A stretch of DNA of 13,235 nt from JAHDFB01 sp964607315 (GCA_964607315.1 CAZSKA010000097.1:1-13235); one strand, 5' to 3'; positions 1-7,554 are shown, counted from the stretch's first letter. Numbers and translations: made by a program. Notes: a model not told the origin generated them from the sequence alone.

Positions 1-30
1 GGGGGTTGATTACACTAATAAGAAAAGAAT

Positions 31-651
31 ATGAAAAACACTCAAACCCTCAATCCTGGATGCATTTACTTATTTAAAAGTTTAAGTTGTGGTAATACTT
101 GTTATTTTGAGACAGAAAATGAAATAAAATATTTTACCAAAATTTTTAGATCAAAACTCAAAAAATACATTCAAGTTTTAAACATCAATATTTCCAAAGA
201 AGGATATTCGCTAATTTTAAAGATTAGAGACAAAAGAACCATCTTGGGTCATTATAAAAAAGAAAGAGAAATTGTTAAAAAGTCTCTAAATATGGGCTTT
301 ATTAATGAACCATGGAGAATAATCAGTGAGAAAATAAGACTAGTACATTCACTATTTGTTAGGTTCGCAAATAGACAAAGGCAAAGGTCAGGTGTACTTG
401 TAAAAAAGTCTTATGAAAAAATCTATTTCGAAAATAAAAATGAAGTAAAAAAATATATGAATAAGAAGGAAGATGAATTATTATCGTCTCAAACTAATTC
501 AAAATATGCATCGAACGACTCGCATTGCGAAGTGAAGTGTTGGATGTCTCAAACAAAAAAAGTACTTAAGAAGCTGGTGTTTTGGGAGTTTAAGGATTTA
601 ATACTATTAAATCTAATAACTAAAACGATAAACCTCCACACCTCCCCTTAG
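31..651 (+). CDS. Degenerate Y1 / REP-associated transposase-like protein (HUH motif lost)
   Basis: The 206-aa product follows the layout of Y1 (IS200/RAYT-type) transposases of Bacteroidota. An N-terminal 'PGCIY' and 'CYFETENEIKYF' stand where the family has PGxxYHIxNRG and a FxxExxYxxFL helix. A strand 'INISKEGYSLILKI' sits at the place of the usual PNHFHLLV. A basic 'FANRQRQRSGVLVKKSYEK' matches the family's NxxxxRxGxLWxxxFK. A Tyr in 'KKYMNK' may correspond to the catalytic Tyr of YIHxNP. The HxH metal-binding pair is absent (EGYS instead), so classical DNA nicking is unlikely and a domesticated DNA- or RNA-binding role or decay is more plausible. The last ~45 residues do not look like the family and start in a GC-richer patch. 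The ATG at 31 is the only early start. The stop codon overlaps the stop of the convergent rhodanese gene (TTAG, 648-651). The family assignment is by eye and moderate. Confidence 0.5.
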   Translation: MKNTQTLNPGCIYLFKSLSCGNTCYFETENEIKYFTKIFRSKLKKYIQVLNINISKEGYSLILKIRDKRTILGHYKKEREIVKKSLNMGFINEPWRIISEKIRLVHSLFVRFANRQRQRSGVLVKKSYEKIYFENKNEVKKYMNKKEDELLSSQTNSKYASNDSHCEVKCWMSQTKKVLKKLVFWEFKDLILLNLITKTINLHTSP

Positions 652-1190
652 TAAACTTTCTCATATGTATTATTCTCCATCCATTTTCCCCAGATCCAAT
701 TATATGCGTGTACTTTATTTGTTCTATTACCAGACTTATCTACTAAATCATAACCTTTATTCGCCCACTCAAAAATACTGCCATAAAGATTTTGAACATT
801 GGTGAACCCCTGCTGCTCAAGTCGTTCCCCAATATGTTCTGATCTTACTCCTATGGAACAATAAATTACTATAGGTGTATCTTTAGGAACATCCTGGACA
901 GCTGAAAAGTCAACTTCATCATAACCAATATATTTTGCTCCTTCAATATGAGAAATTTCGAATTCCTCTTTTTCTCGTGCATCTAATATCAAATAACCTT
1001 CTTTCGAAGAATGTAATTTTTCTACACCAATTAAAGGTACTTCTTCTTTAACCATTTTTGATAGAAGTCGATTAAATGCTTTATTCTCTATAGTTGGCCT
1101 TTCTGTACTTGTCTTATCTTGCTGGGCATTTATACAACTAAAGCAGAAAATAGATAACATTATTATTAATATTAAATGTACTTTTTTCAT
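648..1190 (-). CDS. Exported rhodanese-like sulfurtransferase domain protein
   Basis: The 180-aa product starts with a signal sequence (KK, then LILIIMLSIFCF). Export may end in lipidation at Cys19 ('CFSC', a non-ideal lipobox) or in cleavage after 'INA'. A single rhodanese domain covers about residues 52-150. It has the CDC25-like 'LDAREKEEFEISHIEGA' segment (69-85) and the active-site loop C-S-I-G-V-R-S (111-117), where Cys111 would carry the persulfide. A C-terminal tail rich in Trp, Asn and Tyr follows. I chose the ATG at 1190 because it leaves an N-terminal signal peptide and begins 1 nt after the mvaD stop. An ATG at 1235 would add 15 residues overlapping mvaD and bury the signal. The gene is probably cotranscribed with mvaD, although no functional link is evident. 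Substrate and acceptor are unknown; a periplasmic role is inferred. Confidence 0.88.
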   Translation of the reverse strand: MKKVHLILIIMLSIFCFSCINAQQDKTSTERPTIENKAFNRLLSKMVKEEVPLIGVEKLHSSKEGYLILDAREKEEFEISHIEGAKYIGYDEVDFSAVQDVPKDTPIVIYCSIGVRSEHIGERLEQQGFTNVQNLYGSIFEWANKGYDLVDKSGNRTNKVHAYNWIWGKWMENNTYEKVY

Positions 1191-1191
1191 T

Positions 1192-2271
1192 TTAAATAGG
1201 TTTAAAATTTTCAGGGCCTTGTCCAATTTCATCATGAATTATTCTGCCGTCATGACATAAATTTTTTAATTCATTCTCCATAAATTCCTTTACTTTATCC
1301 TCCACATAATCTGGGTATAACAAGTGCAAATTTGGACCAGCATCTAAACTAAAGTATAGAGGTATATTACTAGAATTCCTGAAATCTCTTACTTTTTCAA
1401 TTGCAGTTATTGAGTTAGGTCTCATTAGAATATATGATGACAAACTACTCATCATTAATGAATGAAGAGTTAATGCTTCTGATTCTGCTATAAATCCAAA
1501 TTTTTCCCAATCTCCAGTTCTTAATGCCTGAACTAAATCTTTAATCCTCGTATTTGCTTGATTAAATCTAATATCAGCATAAGGATTCCCATCCATCAAT
1601 TTATGCCCTACAGTAGATGAAACTGATTTTTCTTCAGCTGAAATAATCAGTATACTGTCCTTGATATTCATAAACTCTGAATGTACTCCTTCTACTGGAG
1701 TGGAATAAAGATTATTGAATTTTGAATCAAAATTATTTTCACCCCATTCTACCCAATTTCCAAATACTGATCTTGATGCAGAACCACTTCCTAATCTTGA
1801 ACAATGAGAAGCCTTATTATAAAAAGATTCGTTGATTTTTTCCTCTTTATAAAAGTTCTCAATAGAGCATAAGCAAAGCGCAAAAGCACTTAATGCTGAG
1901 GCAGAACTTGCTATCCCTGCACTATGAGGAAATGTGTTATCAGTTTGTACTTTGAACCCCATATTTTTGATGACAGGGATTTCTTTTTCTAGCCTGTCGA
2001 CTACTTTTTTCAGTCTTTGAGCGAAAGCCTTATTTTTCTTTCCTTCAAAGTAAACTTCTAAATCTTTACCTTCAATATCCCATTCAACTTGAGTTTTAGT
2101 CAAACTTTTAGAAAGAGTAAAACTAATAGATGCATTTTGGGGAAGTTGATCTCCATATTTTCCCCAATATTTAATAATTGCTAAATTAGAAGGTGATTTC
2201 CAACCAACCTGCCCAGATTTGATTTTATTAGAATCAATAATAAAATTAGTCGAATTACTGTTTTGGATCAT
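1192..2271 (-). CDS. mvaD: Diphosphomevalonate decarboxylase (mevalonate pathway)
   Basis: This cytosolic GHMP-family enzyme converts mevalonate 5-diphosphate, with ATP, to isopentenyl diphosphate, CO2, ADP and phosphate. The 359-aa product has the family signatures: 'NLAIIKYWGK' (29-38), 'PQNASISFTL' (44-53), the GHMP phosphate-binding segment 'FPHSAGIASSASA' (114-126), 'GSGSASRSVFG' with the substrate-binding Arg167 (161-171), and 'FSLDAGPNLHLLYP' carrying the catalytic Asp310. Length is slightly above the 320-340 usual in Firmicutes and fits Bacteroidota forms. The ATG at 2271 is followed by about 20 non-conserved residues, so a later start is possible but no good alternative is seen. Upstream, minus strand 2308-2301 reads TATCTTCG, one mismatch from the Bacteroidota -7 element TAnnTTTG, but no TTG is at the right distance. 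Its presence indicates isoprenoid synthesis by mevalonate rather than MEP. The other pathway genes are not in the window. Confidence 0.95.
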   Translation of the reverse strand: MIQNSNSTNFIIDSNKIKSGQVGWKSPSNLAIIKYWGKYGDQLPQNASISFTLSKSLTKTQVEWDIEGKDLEVYFEGKKNKAFAQRLKKVVDRLEKEIPVIKNMGFKVQTDNTFPHSAGIASSASALSAFALCLCSIENFYKEEKINESFYNKASHCSRLGSGSASRSVFGNWVEWGENNFDSKFNNLYSTPVEGVHSEFMNIKDSILIISAEEKSVSSTVGHKLMDGNPYADIRFNQANTRIKDLVQALRTGDWEKFGFIAESEALTLHSLMMSSLSSYILMRPNSITAIEKVRDFRNSSNIPLYFSLDAGPNLHLLYPDYVEDKVKEFMENELKNLCHDGRIIHDEIGQGPENFKPI

Positions 2272-2434
2272 TTAAATAAATTGTTTCTAGAAATTAAACT
2301 CGAAGATACAAAGACAATTTTATAAAGATTGTTTATTCACGCCTTTGTTATATATAAAATGTGTGCAAAAAAATCTCCGGAAAGGCAATCTGAATCGAAC
2401 TTTCAGAATTTAATAGTATTAAAATTTATTCAAA

Positions 2435-3070
2435 TCACTTCCGCGGCAAATCATAAGAAATATCATAATCTTGCAATACTATGTCAAGCAATACATCCAC
2501 ACCTGGCTCATATCCCTCCTTCAAGTCATACCCATATAACTTACCAAATTGATTATAATACCCTGCTGTAAATCCTCCTCGCAAATCCTTTATCAATTCA
2601 TACATCGGCGTATCTAACTCCCGCTCTATCATCTTTGTCAATATATAACCTTGTGTCTTAGTTAAATTCTTTAACTGATCGCTAAATTCTTTCTTTAAGT
2701 CCTTTTGTAACTTCTTTATATGCCTCTTTCGCTTCCGTGGACTATAATTTTCAGTTGCATATTCTAACTCTTTAAAAATCTTAATTGCTTCTACAGCATA
2801 TGGATATACCTTTTGCGCATATCTTCTATATCGAAGATATAATCTGTACTCATCATAATCCTCAAAAGTCCTAGGAGCAGTTATACTTATATCTTCTAAC
2901 CTCTGGAGTATAAACGTATCCTTATCTGATACCATCGCGGTATAAATTTTTCCGTCAAACTCTATTTCTGTAGTTTTATATGCGTCATCCTGTGCAATCA
3001 GACCAGAATAACTCATAACTATCATAAGAGTTATGAGTGAAACTTTTATGTACCTTATTTTTTTTGTCAT
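2435..3070 (-). CDS. DUF4294 family exported protein
   Basis: This 211-aa protein belongs, by its pattern, to DUF4294, a Bacteroidota-restricted family of unknown function. An N-terminal signal peptide (KK..., VSLITLMIVMSYSG, likely cleaved after 'IAQ' near residue 27) indicates export. A short beta-rich stretch with 'FDGKIYTAMVSDKDTFILQRLEDISITAPR' character (split here, residues ~38-67) precedes a highly charged helical part (72-135) rich in Arg, Tyr and Lys. The most conserved part is 'LTKTQGYILTKMIERE' (136-151) followed by 'LRGGFTAGYYNQFGKLYG' (163-180), typical of the family. It ends with an acidic segment and 'LPRK'. It is separated from mvaD by 163 bp and starts about 45 bp from the terminator of the upstream lipoprotein gene, so it is probably its own transcription unit. 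Mechanistic role is unknown; cell-envelope location is inferred from the signal. Confidence 0.85.
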   Translation of the reverse strand: MTKKIRYIKVSLITLMIVMSYSGLIAQDDAYKTTEIEFDGKIYTAMVSDKDTFILQRLEDISITAPRTFEDYDEYRLYLRYRRYAQKVYPYAVEAIKIFKELEYATENYSPRKRKRHIKKLQKDLKKEFSDQLKNLTKTQGYILTKMIERELDTPMYELIKDLRGGFTAGYYNQFGKLYGYDLKEGYEPGVDVLLDIVLQDYDISYDLPRK

Positions 3071-3113
3071 CTATATTTATAACGTCCAAAATGATTATTA
3101 AGTTATCCAACAT

Positions 3114-3148
3114 AAAAAATTAGCGACGTATTTAACATCGCTAATTTT
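3114..3148 (-). terminator. Rho-independent terminator of the lipoprotein gene
   Basis: A perfect 11-bp stem (3116-3126 paired with 3138-3148, AAAATTAGCGA / TCGCTAATTTT) closes an 11-nt loop. Read on the minus strand it is followed by a T run (3119-3114). It begins 2 nt after the stop codon of the minus-strand lipoprotein gene ending at 3151, so it terminates that gene and insulates the DUF4294 gene beyond it. Confidence 0.88.
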
Positions 3149-3150
3149 GT

Positions 3151-4320
3151 TTATATCATTCTTTTTAATCTATTCTTAAATTTTAGTTTTAAATCATGAG
3201 CCGCATTTAAAGCTATACCTATATCTGTTGGAAATGGCGTTAATCTATCTCTCAACAATGGCTTCCACTTACTTTCTAATGCTCTTTTATCTCCTACAAA
3301 TCTACAAGAAATATCCTCAAAATTCACTACACTACACATTCTTTCACTACTTATTTTTTCTCCAGTATATACATCTTTAAGAACTATGAATCCTGAAAGG
3401 CTTGCTCTTTTTGTCCTGCGAATCTCAGTTACTCTTGCTCTAACTTTTTTAAAGCTTGCAACTTTTATAACATTGCCAAGTGAATCCTTTTTCACTTTCC
3501 CATCTTTACCCTTCATTGGCTTAAGTCCATCCTCTATTCTCTTCTCATTGACATATATGTTTCTTATTTCTCTTTCCGGACTTACGTCCAAATCTGTTAA
3601 TACCATTGTTGCTCTATAGTCCATATACTCATTTCCATTATTTCCTACATAGTACTTTGTCCATTTCTCATTTAATCCACTAGTGTTTATGTTAAGCATT
3701 CTTCGCTCAACTTCTCTTGGTATAAATGTATGTGTTCTGTTGCTCAAGTCTATAAGAATTCGGGTTTGCCCCAAATTATATGCTTCTTCCTGCAATATAT
3801 TTACATCCTTGTAATTTAACATATAACTGTGTACACCTTCAAAAGTATAATAAGCCAATTTAGCTGCTTCCTTATCTCCTCTTCTAGCATTTTCCATATT
3901 ATTCATAGCCAAGTTATAATCATATTCTGCTGCATTTAAAGCCGCTTCACTTAGTAACTCATCTATTTTAACAAATGTAAAATTCGCTTTATATCCATCC
4001 TTACTTACCAATGGTAATAATGGCTCTATCAGAGACTGCCGGTAATCTATATTTGTATAAAGATTATGAAGATCAGACCAATTACTTGAGTTATTCTCTC
4101 CAATCAATATTTTTGCCTTATTTAAGTCTTCGTCTTGTAAAAGCACGAAAGCTTTTTCTAAGCCTTTTACATTGTCAGTTTTTTTATTCTTTTTGCCAGC
4201 TATCTTATTAACAGCTAATTCAAATGCCTCTTCATAATGTCCTGTTTCTACAAGTTTCTCTATAGAAGTACAAGAAGTCAAAAACAGAAAGGCTGCGAAG
4301 TAAGTAATCATCTTTTTCAT
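3151..4320 (-). CDS. Lipoprotein of unknown function
   Basis: The 389-aa product is a clear lipoprotein: 'MKKMITYFAAFLFLTSC' with lipobox LTSC and the acylated Cys at 17. The first 60 residues after the Cys contain a TPR-like helix pair ('LVETGHYEEAFELAVNKI'). Residues ~60-190 are mainly helical ('EAALNAAEYDYNLAMNNMENARRGD'). After residue ~200 the protein becomes beta-rich with repeated charged strands ('MVLTDLDVSPEREIRNIYV', 'VRARVTEIRRTKRASLSG') and ends in a basic 'KLKFKNRLKRMI'. I do not recognise a named family. The order of helical N-terminus and beta-rich C-terminus suggests a periplasmic scaffolding or assembly lipoprotein, which is inference only. Single-gene unit: a strong terminator follows at once, and about 500 bp without a convincing gene lies upstream. 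The start is the ATG at 4320, fixed by the signal peptide. Confidence 0.82.
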   Translation of the reverse strand: MKKMITYFAAFLFLTSCTSIEKLVETGHYEEAFELAVNKIAGKKNKKTDNVKGLEKAFVLLQDEDLNKAKILIGENNSSNWSDLHNLYTNIDYRQSLIEPLLPLVSKDGYKANFTFVKIDELLSEAALNAAEYDYNLAMNNMENARRGDKEAAKLAYYTFEGVHSYMLNYKDVNILQEEAYNLGQTRILIDLSNRTHTFIPREVERRMLNINTSGLNEKWTKYYVGNNGNEYMDYRATMVLTDLDVSPEREIRNIYVNEKRIEDGLKPMKGKDGKVKKDSLGNVIKVASFKKVRARVTEIRRTKRASLSGFIVLKDVYTGEKISSERMCSVVNFEDISCRFVGDKRALESKWKPLLRDRLTPFPTDIGIALNAAHDLKLKFKNRLKRMI

Positions 4321-4501
4321 AATCCAAGGTTTTAATAGGTTTAATAAAAATTTAATTCATATTCCAATTTATGTTTACTTTTTTAAAGCTAATTGGTTAT
4401 TTGTTTATTGAATGACGACCTTGATAATCATGTAGTTACCTTTTTTAAAAGTATTAACTTAGTTATAACATTATTATCTTTTCTTAAAGTTAACTACCTT
4501 A

Positions 4502-4565
4502 AAATTTTAATGCTATTAAACTCTAAAACTACCGCTATCACTACCCCACAGCATTATTTTTTGCA
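4502..4565. repeat. 64-bp imperfect direct repeat, copy A
   Basis: This copy matches 4669-4732 at 57 of 64 positions without gaps. Both copies carry complementary 6-mers near the ends: TAATGC (4508-4513) and GCATTA (4551-4556), which could close a 37-nt loop. The 3' end 'GCATTATTTTTTGCA' is identical in both. The differences concentrate in the loop (4524-4546). The size and inverted ends fit a small REP-like or MITE-like element or a structured RNA segment; identity is unknown. Confidence 0.75.
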
Positions 4566-4668
4566 CACACAGCATTCTCATTAAATCTTTCTATTAAACC
4601 AAGCCCTAAATATTCTTTCGATTCCTTTGTACTTATTTAACCTTTTCATCATTCTTCTTTTGAAGTAT

Positions 4669-4732
4669 AAATTTTAATGCTATTAAACTTTGAAACTACC
4701 AACACCACTACCTCACAGCATTATTTTTTGCA
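4669..4732. repeat. 64-bp imperfect direct repeat, copy B
   Basis: This is the second copy, exactly 167 bp to the right of copy A, with the same TAATGC (4675-4680) and GCATTA (4718-4723) arms. It abuts the A run that forms the T tract of the adjacent minus-strand terminator. The sequence between the copies is not repeated. Confidence 0.75.
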
Positions 4733-4763
4733 AAAAAAAAGAACAACCACTTCGTGATTGTTC
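4732..4763 (-). terminator. Rho-independent terminator for minus-strand transcription
   Basis: Stem GAACAACCAC (4741-4750) pairs with GTGATTGTTC (4754-4763) around a TTC loop, with one G-T wobble when read on the minus strand. It is followed on that strand by nine T residues (4740-4732). The orientation means a transcript arrives from the right. The nearest minus-strand frame ends at 4826, which lends some support to a transcribed unit there or read-through from the TPR gene ending at 5197. Confidence 0.85.
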
Positions 4764-4825
4764 TCCCTTTTCTTCAAAATTGCATCTTACTTTTTGCAAT
4801 CTATATTCCCTTTTTTTACCTTTCT

Positions 4826-5020
4826 CTATGCCAAATAATTATTGCTCATAGATGTATAAACTCCGCCTTTATTCATCCCTTCTTTTATTTTATTTACCAT
4901 GCATAAAAAACGTGTTTCTGCTCTTTTATACGAATCTTTTCGATTTTCTGAAAAATTCGATATTTCTGAAGTTATTCTTGTCGTAGTGTCCGCAAAATTA
5001 AATTTTATCAACTTAGCCAT
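4826..5020 (-). CDS. Possible small protein, unknown
   Basis: A 64-aa frame runs from the ATG at 5020. An in-frame TTG at 5044 would give 72 aa. It is hydrophilic, rich in Lys, Ser, Thr and Asn ('MAKLIKFNFADTTTRIT', 'NKGGVYTSMSNNYLA'), and has no signal peptide, membrane segment or recognised motif. Its support is position: a strong minus-strand terminator lies 62 bp past the stop. There is no clear ribosome binding site or promoter, and reading continues open for a further ~40 nt upstream of the TTG, so it could also be the tail of a decayed gene. Low confidence. Confidence 0.3.
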   Translation of the reverse strand: MAKLIKFNFADTTTRITSEISNFSENRKDSYKRAETRFLCMVNKIKEGMNKGGVYTSMSNNYLA

Positions 5021-5196
5021 AGTATAGTATTTTCTGAATTCCAACTTTGTCCATCTTCTTGCACCTAGTTGAAACCCTGTTAGTTAGTAATACAGTAAAT
5101 TTATCACCATACTTATCTTTTTTAGTTTACCATTTTTCCTGATAAACTATCAAAATTTCCTAACCATCCTTTTTCTGACTATTTTTTAACCTAAAC

Positions 5197-6204
5197 TTAC
5201 TTGACGGCTTCTAATGTACACCCTAATTCTGTAGCTTTTTTGAAATCTTTAGTATATCCAGTCTTACCGCCTAATTTCTTAGCAGTTCCTAGATAAAAGT
5301 AAATATCCTCCACTGGAATATTATCAATTCCATCCTCTATCGATAATGCAGAATCAAATGCTGATATAGCATCAACATATCGCTCTAACTCTATCAATGT
5401 CCTCCCATAATAGTAAAACGCATGACGACGATATCCATAATTTGAATCTGTTTCCTTAAAGTTTCTTTTTGAAAATAACTTTAAATCAAATTCTGCCTTA
5501 TCCCACTGATTTAACTTTAGATGACAATCAGCTTTTAATCTTCTTGAATTCCAATATATAGGTTGTAGTGCAAGTGATTTTTTACATGCAATTTCTAATT
5601 GATCAATCGCCTCTTGATATTTCTCTTGAACGATATATACACGAGCTAAACCGTAATAAGCCATGGGATTAGAATCATCTATGGCAATAGTTTTATTGAA
5701 ATCTCTTATCGCTTCAGAATACTTCTTTAATCTTCTATTTACATTCCCCCTTCTCTCATATGCCATCGCATGCTTGTCGTACTTCGAAATAGCTTTTGAC
5801 AATTCTTCAAACGCCTCTTTTTCCTTACCATCTTCCTTTGATAATTCCTTTCCTTTATGATATAACTTAACAGCTATTTTATCACTTTTAGGTTCCAAGT
5901 CAGAATAATTTAAAACTTTCCCACTATCTGTTTGCCAACATTTGACGACGCCTGACATCGCGAACTGTGCACAATAATCTAGTAGACTTGCAGTATTCTT
6001 GAATGTTTTCTCGAATGCTTGTCCTACATATCTAGGAATAGAAAGCTGGAATTTATCATCGAAAAATATCTCATTCGACTCTTTGAATATAGCATCACTT
6101 TTAAAATAGTTTTCTAATCTATATTCATACATCTTCTTCGCCTTCTCGTATGATTTTTCATTTCCAAAGTCTAAGTTTCCTTGTATAATTACCCTGTACA
6201 GCAT
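5197..6204 (-). CDS. TPR-repeat protein with a conserved N-terminal domain
   Basis: This 335-aa protein has no signal peptide and is probably cytoplasmic. Residues 1-110 form a separate domain ('MLYRVIIQGNLDFG', 'YCAQFAMSGVV', 'WQTDSGKVL') seen before TPRs in Cytophagales proteins. TPR-like helix pairs follow at about 110-143, 145-178 ('AYERRGNVNRRLKKYSEAI'), 179-212 ('AYYGLARVYIVQEKYQEAI'), 216-250, 260-295 ('YYYGRTLIELERYVDAI') and 299-330, with the expected W/Y/G/A/A spacing in the middle three. TPRs are protein-protein interaction scaffolds; the partner here is unknown. The start is the ATG at 6204, giving the conserved 'MLYRVIIQG'. Minus-strand neighbours are 152 bp (left) and 268 bp (right) away, so it is likely monocistronic, possibly reading into the small ORF and the terminator at 4732-4763. 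I see nothing gene-like in 6205-6472. Confidence 0.85.
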   Translation of the reverse strand: MLYRVIIQGNLDFGNEKSYEKAKKMYEYRLENYFKSDAIFKESNEIFFDDKFQLSIPRYVGQAFEKTFKNTASLLDYCAQFAMSGVVKCWQTDSGKVLNYSDLEPKSDKIAVKLYHKGKELSKEDGKEKEAFEELSKAISKYDKHAMAYERRGNVNRRLKKYSEAIRDFNKTIAIDDSNPMAYYGLARVYIVQEKYQEAIDQLEIACKKSLALQPIYWNSRRLKADCHLKLNQWDKAEFDLKLFSKRNFKETDSNYGYRRHAFYYYGRTLIELERYVDAISAFDSALSIEDGIDNIPVEDIYFYLGTAKKLGGKTGYTKDFKKATELGCTLEAVK

Positions 6205-6472
6205 CTAGGTTTTTATGTTTTATTTTATTTAACTTAATGGGATTTACACCTTACTACAGTGCAATAACTATTCCATTTTGCTCTGAATGGATTCGAATTT
6301 TAACATTATTTGAATAGGGATCAAAACAAATATATTGAATGTATTTAAGAATCAGTTACTTATCGCTTGAATAGCTTTACATATTTATTTTTATAATTTA
6401 TTTTCAAAATTATTTTATTGCCTTTTCACCTTACCATTTTGCTTGAATTTTTCCTTTTAATTTGAGTTGGAA

Positions 6473-7489
6473 TTACTTCCAAACCGTACATCCTTCTGTA
6501 CAATTTTTACATATCTCTATTTGGTCTCTACCCTTCAATATAGATTTCCTAAACTGTTTATAAGATGGGTTTTGCCAGATCTCCTTGAAACTATTCTGCT
6601 TCAAATCTCCTAGCTTATGCGTTGCATCTTTGTCGAAACAACAGGGGACTACAGCTCCATCCCAAGTAATTACGCAGCTGTGCCACAATTTCCAACAGCT
6701 ATTTACTAATTTATGCTTTAACTTATAAGTACCATCCAACTGCTTTTTGTATCTAGAATATTTATCGATTGTTGGAATCAAAGGATTACCTTGTTCGTAA
6801 TCATAAATTTGTGCAGTTTTTAACTTCACTTCATCTACACCTATTTCTTCAGCCAATTTATATACCTCAGGAATCTGATGCTCATTTGGTTTAACAACCA
6901 AAAATTGAAAAATTATGTGTGGCGTAACTGAATTCATTTCTTTTTTAGCCTCTACTAGGTTTCTCGTACCTTGTAAAACATTGGAAAGCGTACCGGCTTT
7001 ACGGTATTGTTCGTAGACATCTTGGGTAGTTCCATCTACCGAAATGATAATTCTTTTGAGCCCCGACTCAATAGTCTTTCTTGCATTCTCCTTATTCAAA
7101 AAATGACCATTAGTAGAAGTTATTGTATAAATACCCTTGTCAGATGCATATTTCACCATATCTAGAAAATCAGGATTAATATACGGTTCTCCCTGAAAAT
7201 AAAAAATCAAGTACATCAGATCTTTATATAATTGATCCAGAGAATTCTTGAAAAAATTCGACTTTAAATTTCCAGTAGGACGAGTAAATGAACGCAACCC
7301 ACTAGGACACTCTGGGCATCTCAAATTACAAGCGGTTGTAGGTTCAAAAGATATTGTCATCGGTTTACCCCATTGAACTGCTTTTCCTATCCACTTACTC
7401 CAGTAATAACTGGTAATAATTTGAGTTGCATTTAACACTCTACGTGGCGTCATATTTTTCACAAAATTCCAACTATCTCTCCAATACAT
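6473..7489 (-). CDS. Radical SAM protein with C-terminal SPASM domain
   Basis: The 338-aa product carries the radical SAM cluster motif CNLRCPEC (Cys54, 58, 61), which binds a 4Fe-4S cluster and SAM. The barrel follows: 'FYFQGEPYINP' (GEP-type motif), 'ITSTNG', and 'ISVDGTTQDVYEQYR' typical of MoaA/PqqE/SPASM enzymes. The C-terminal SPASM region has Cys265, 272, 283, 284, 327, 330 and 334 ('CVITWDGAVVPCC', 'CKNCTEGC'), enough for auxiliary Fe-S clusters. Members modify peptides or proteins or act on small molecules. No precursor peptide or sulfatase gene is adjacent, so the substrate is open. I chose the ATG at 7489; a TTG at 7516 would add nine residues running into the promoter region. A TACCTTTG element ends only 4 nt before this ATG, so the transcript may be nearly leaderless. 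It is divergent from pyrH across 65 bp. Confidence 0.9.
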   Translation of the reverse strand: MYWRDSWNFVKNMTPRRVLNATQIITSYYWSKWIGKAVQWGKPMTISFEPTTACNLRCPECPSGLRSFTRPTGNLKSNFFKNSLDQLYKDLMYLIFYFQGEPYINPDFLDMVKYASDKGIYTITSTNGHFLNKENARKTIESGLKRIIISVDGTTQDVYEQYRKAGTLSNVLQGTRNLVEAKKEMNSVTPHIIFQFLVVKPNEHQIPEVYKLAEEIGVDEVKLKTAQIYDYEQGNPLIPTIDKYSRYKKQLDGTYKLKHKLVNSCWKLWHSCVITWDGAVVPCCFDKDATHKLGDLKQNSFKEIWQNPSYKQFRKSILKGRDQIEICKNCTEGCTVWK

Positions 7490-7493
7490 ACTG

Positions 7494-7501
7494 CAAAGGT
7501 A
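7494..7501 (-). promoter_or_regulatory. Candidate -7 element (TAnnTTTG) for the radical SAM gene
   Basis: Minus-strand TACCTTTG fits the Bacteroidota -7 consensus exactly, but no TTG is found ~19 nt upstream. Transcription would begin at or within a few bases of the ATG at 7489. Confidence 0.4.
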
Positions 7502-7530
7502 AAAAAAGGTGTGCAATCTTATATTTTTAT

Positions 7531-7538
7531 TAACTTCG
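7531..7538 (+). promoter_or_regulatory. Candidate -7 element for pyrH
   Basis: TAACTTCG is one mismatch from TAnnTTTG and lies 16 nt before the pyrH ATG. GTG rather than TTG stands 19 nt upstream (7509-7511). Weak evidence, based on position and partial match. Confidence 0.3.
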
Positions 7539-7554
7539 CGAAAATATTTCCTAT

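Larger units (their letters stand above)
4321..4825. other. 505-bp intergenic region with duplicated element and terminator
   Basis: No convincing gene is seen. The region contains the upstream sequence of the lipoprotein gene (4321-4400; no clear TAnnTTTG element), two copies of a 64-bp element (4502-4565 and 4669-4732), and a terminator for minus-strand transcription entering from the right (4732-4763). An open frame 4393-4584 on the plus strand has low-complexity, family-free content and lies over one repeat copy, so I do not call it. Confidence 0.6.

Noticed and set aside
1190..1235. Longer rhodanese start at 1235
   Set aside because: It would place 15 residues before an obvious signal peptide and overlap mvaD by 44 bp.
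2329..2571. Plus-strand frame overlapping the end of the DUF4294 gene
   Set aside because: It is mostly antisense to the conserved C-terminus of the DUF4294 protein and has no recognisable features.
4393..4584. Plus-strand open frame of 63 codons in the intergenic region
   Set aside because: It lies over one copy of the 64-bp repeat, has low-complexity content, no family resemblance and no ribosome binding site.
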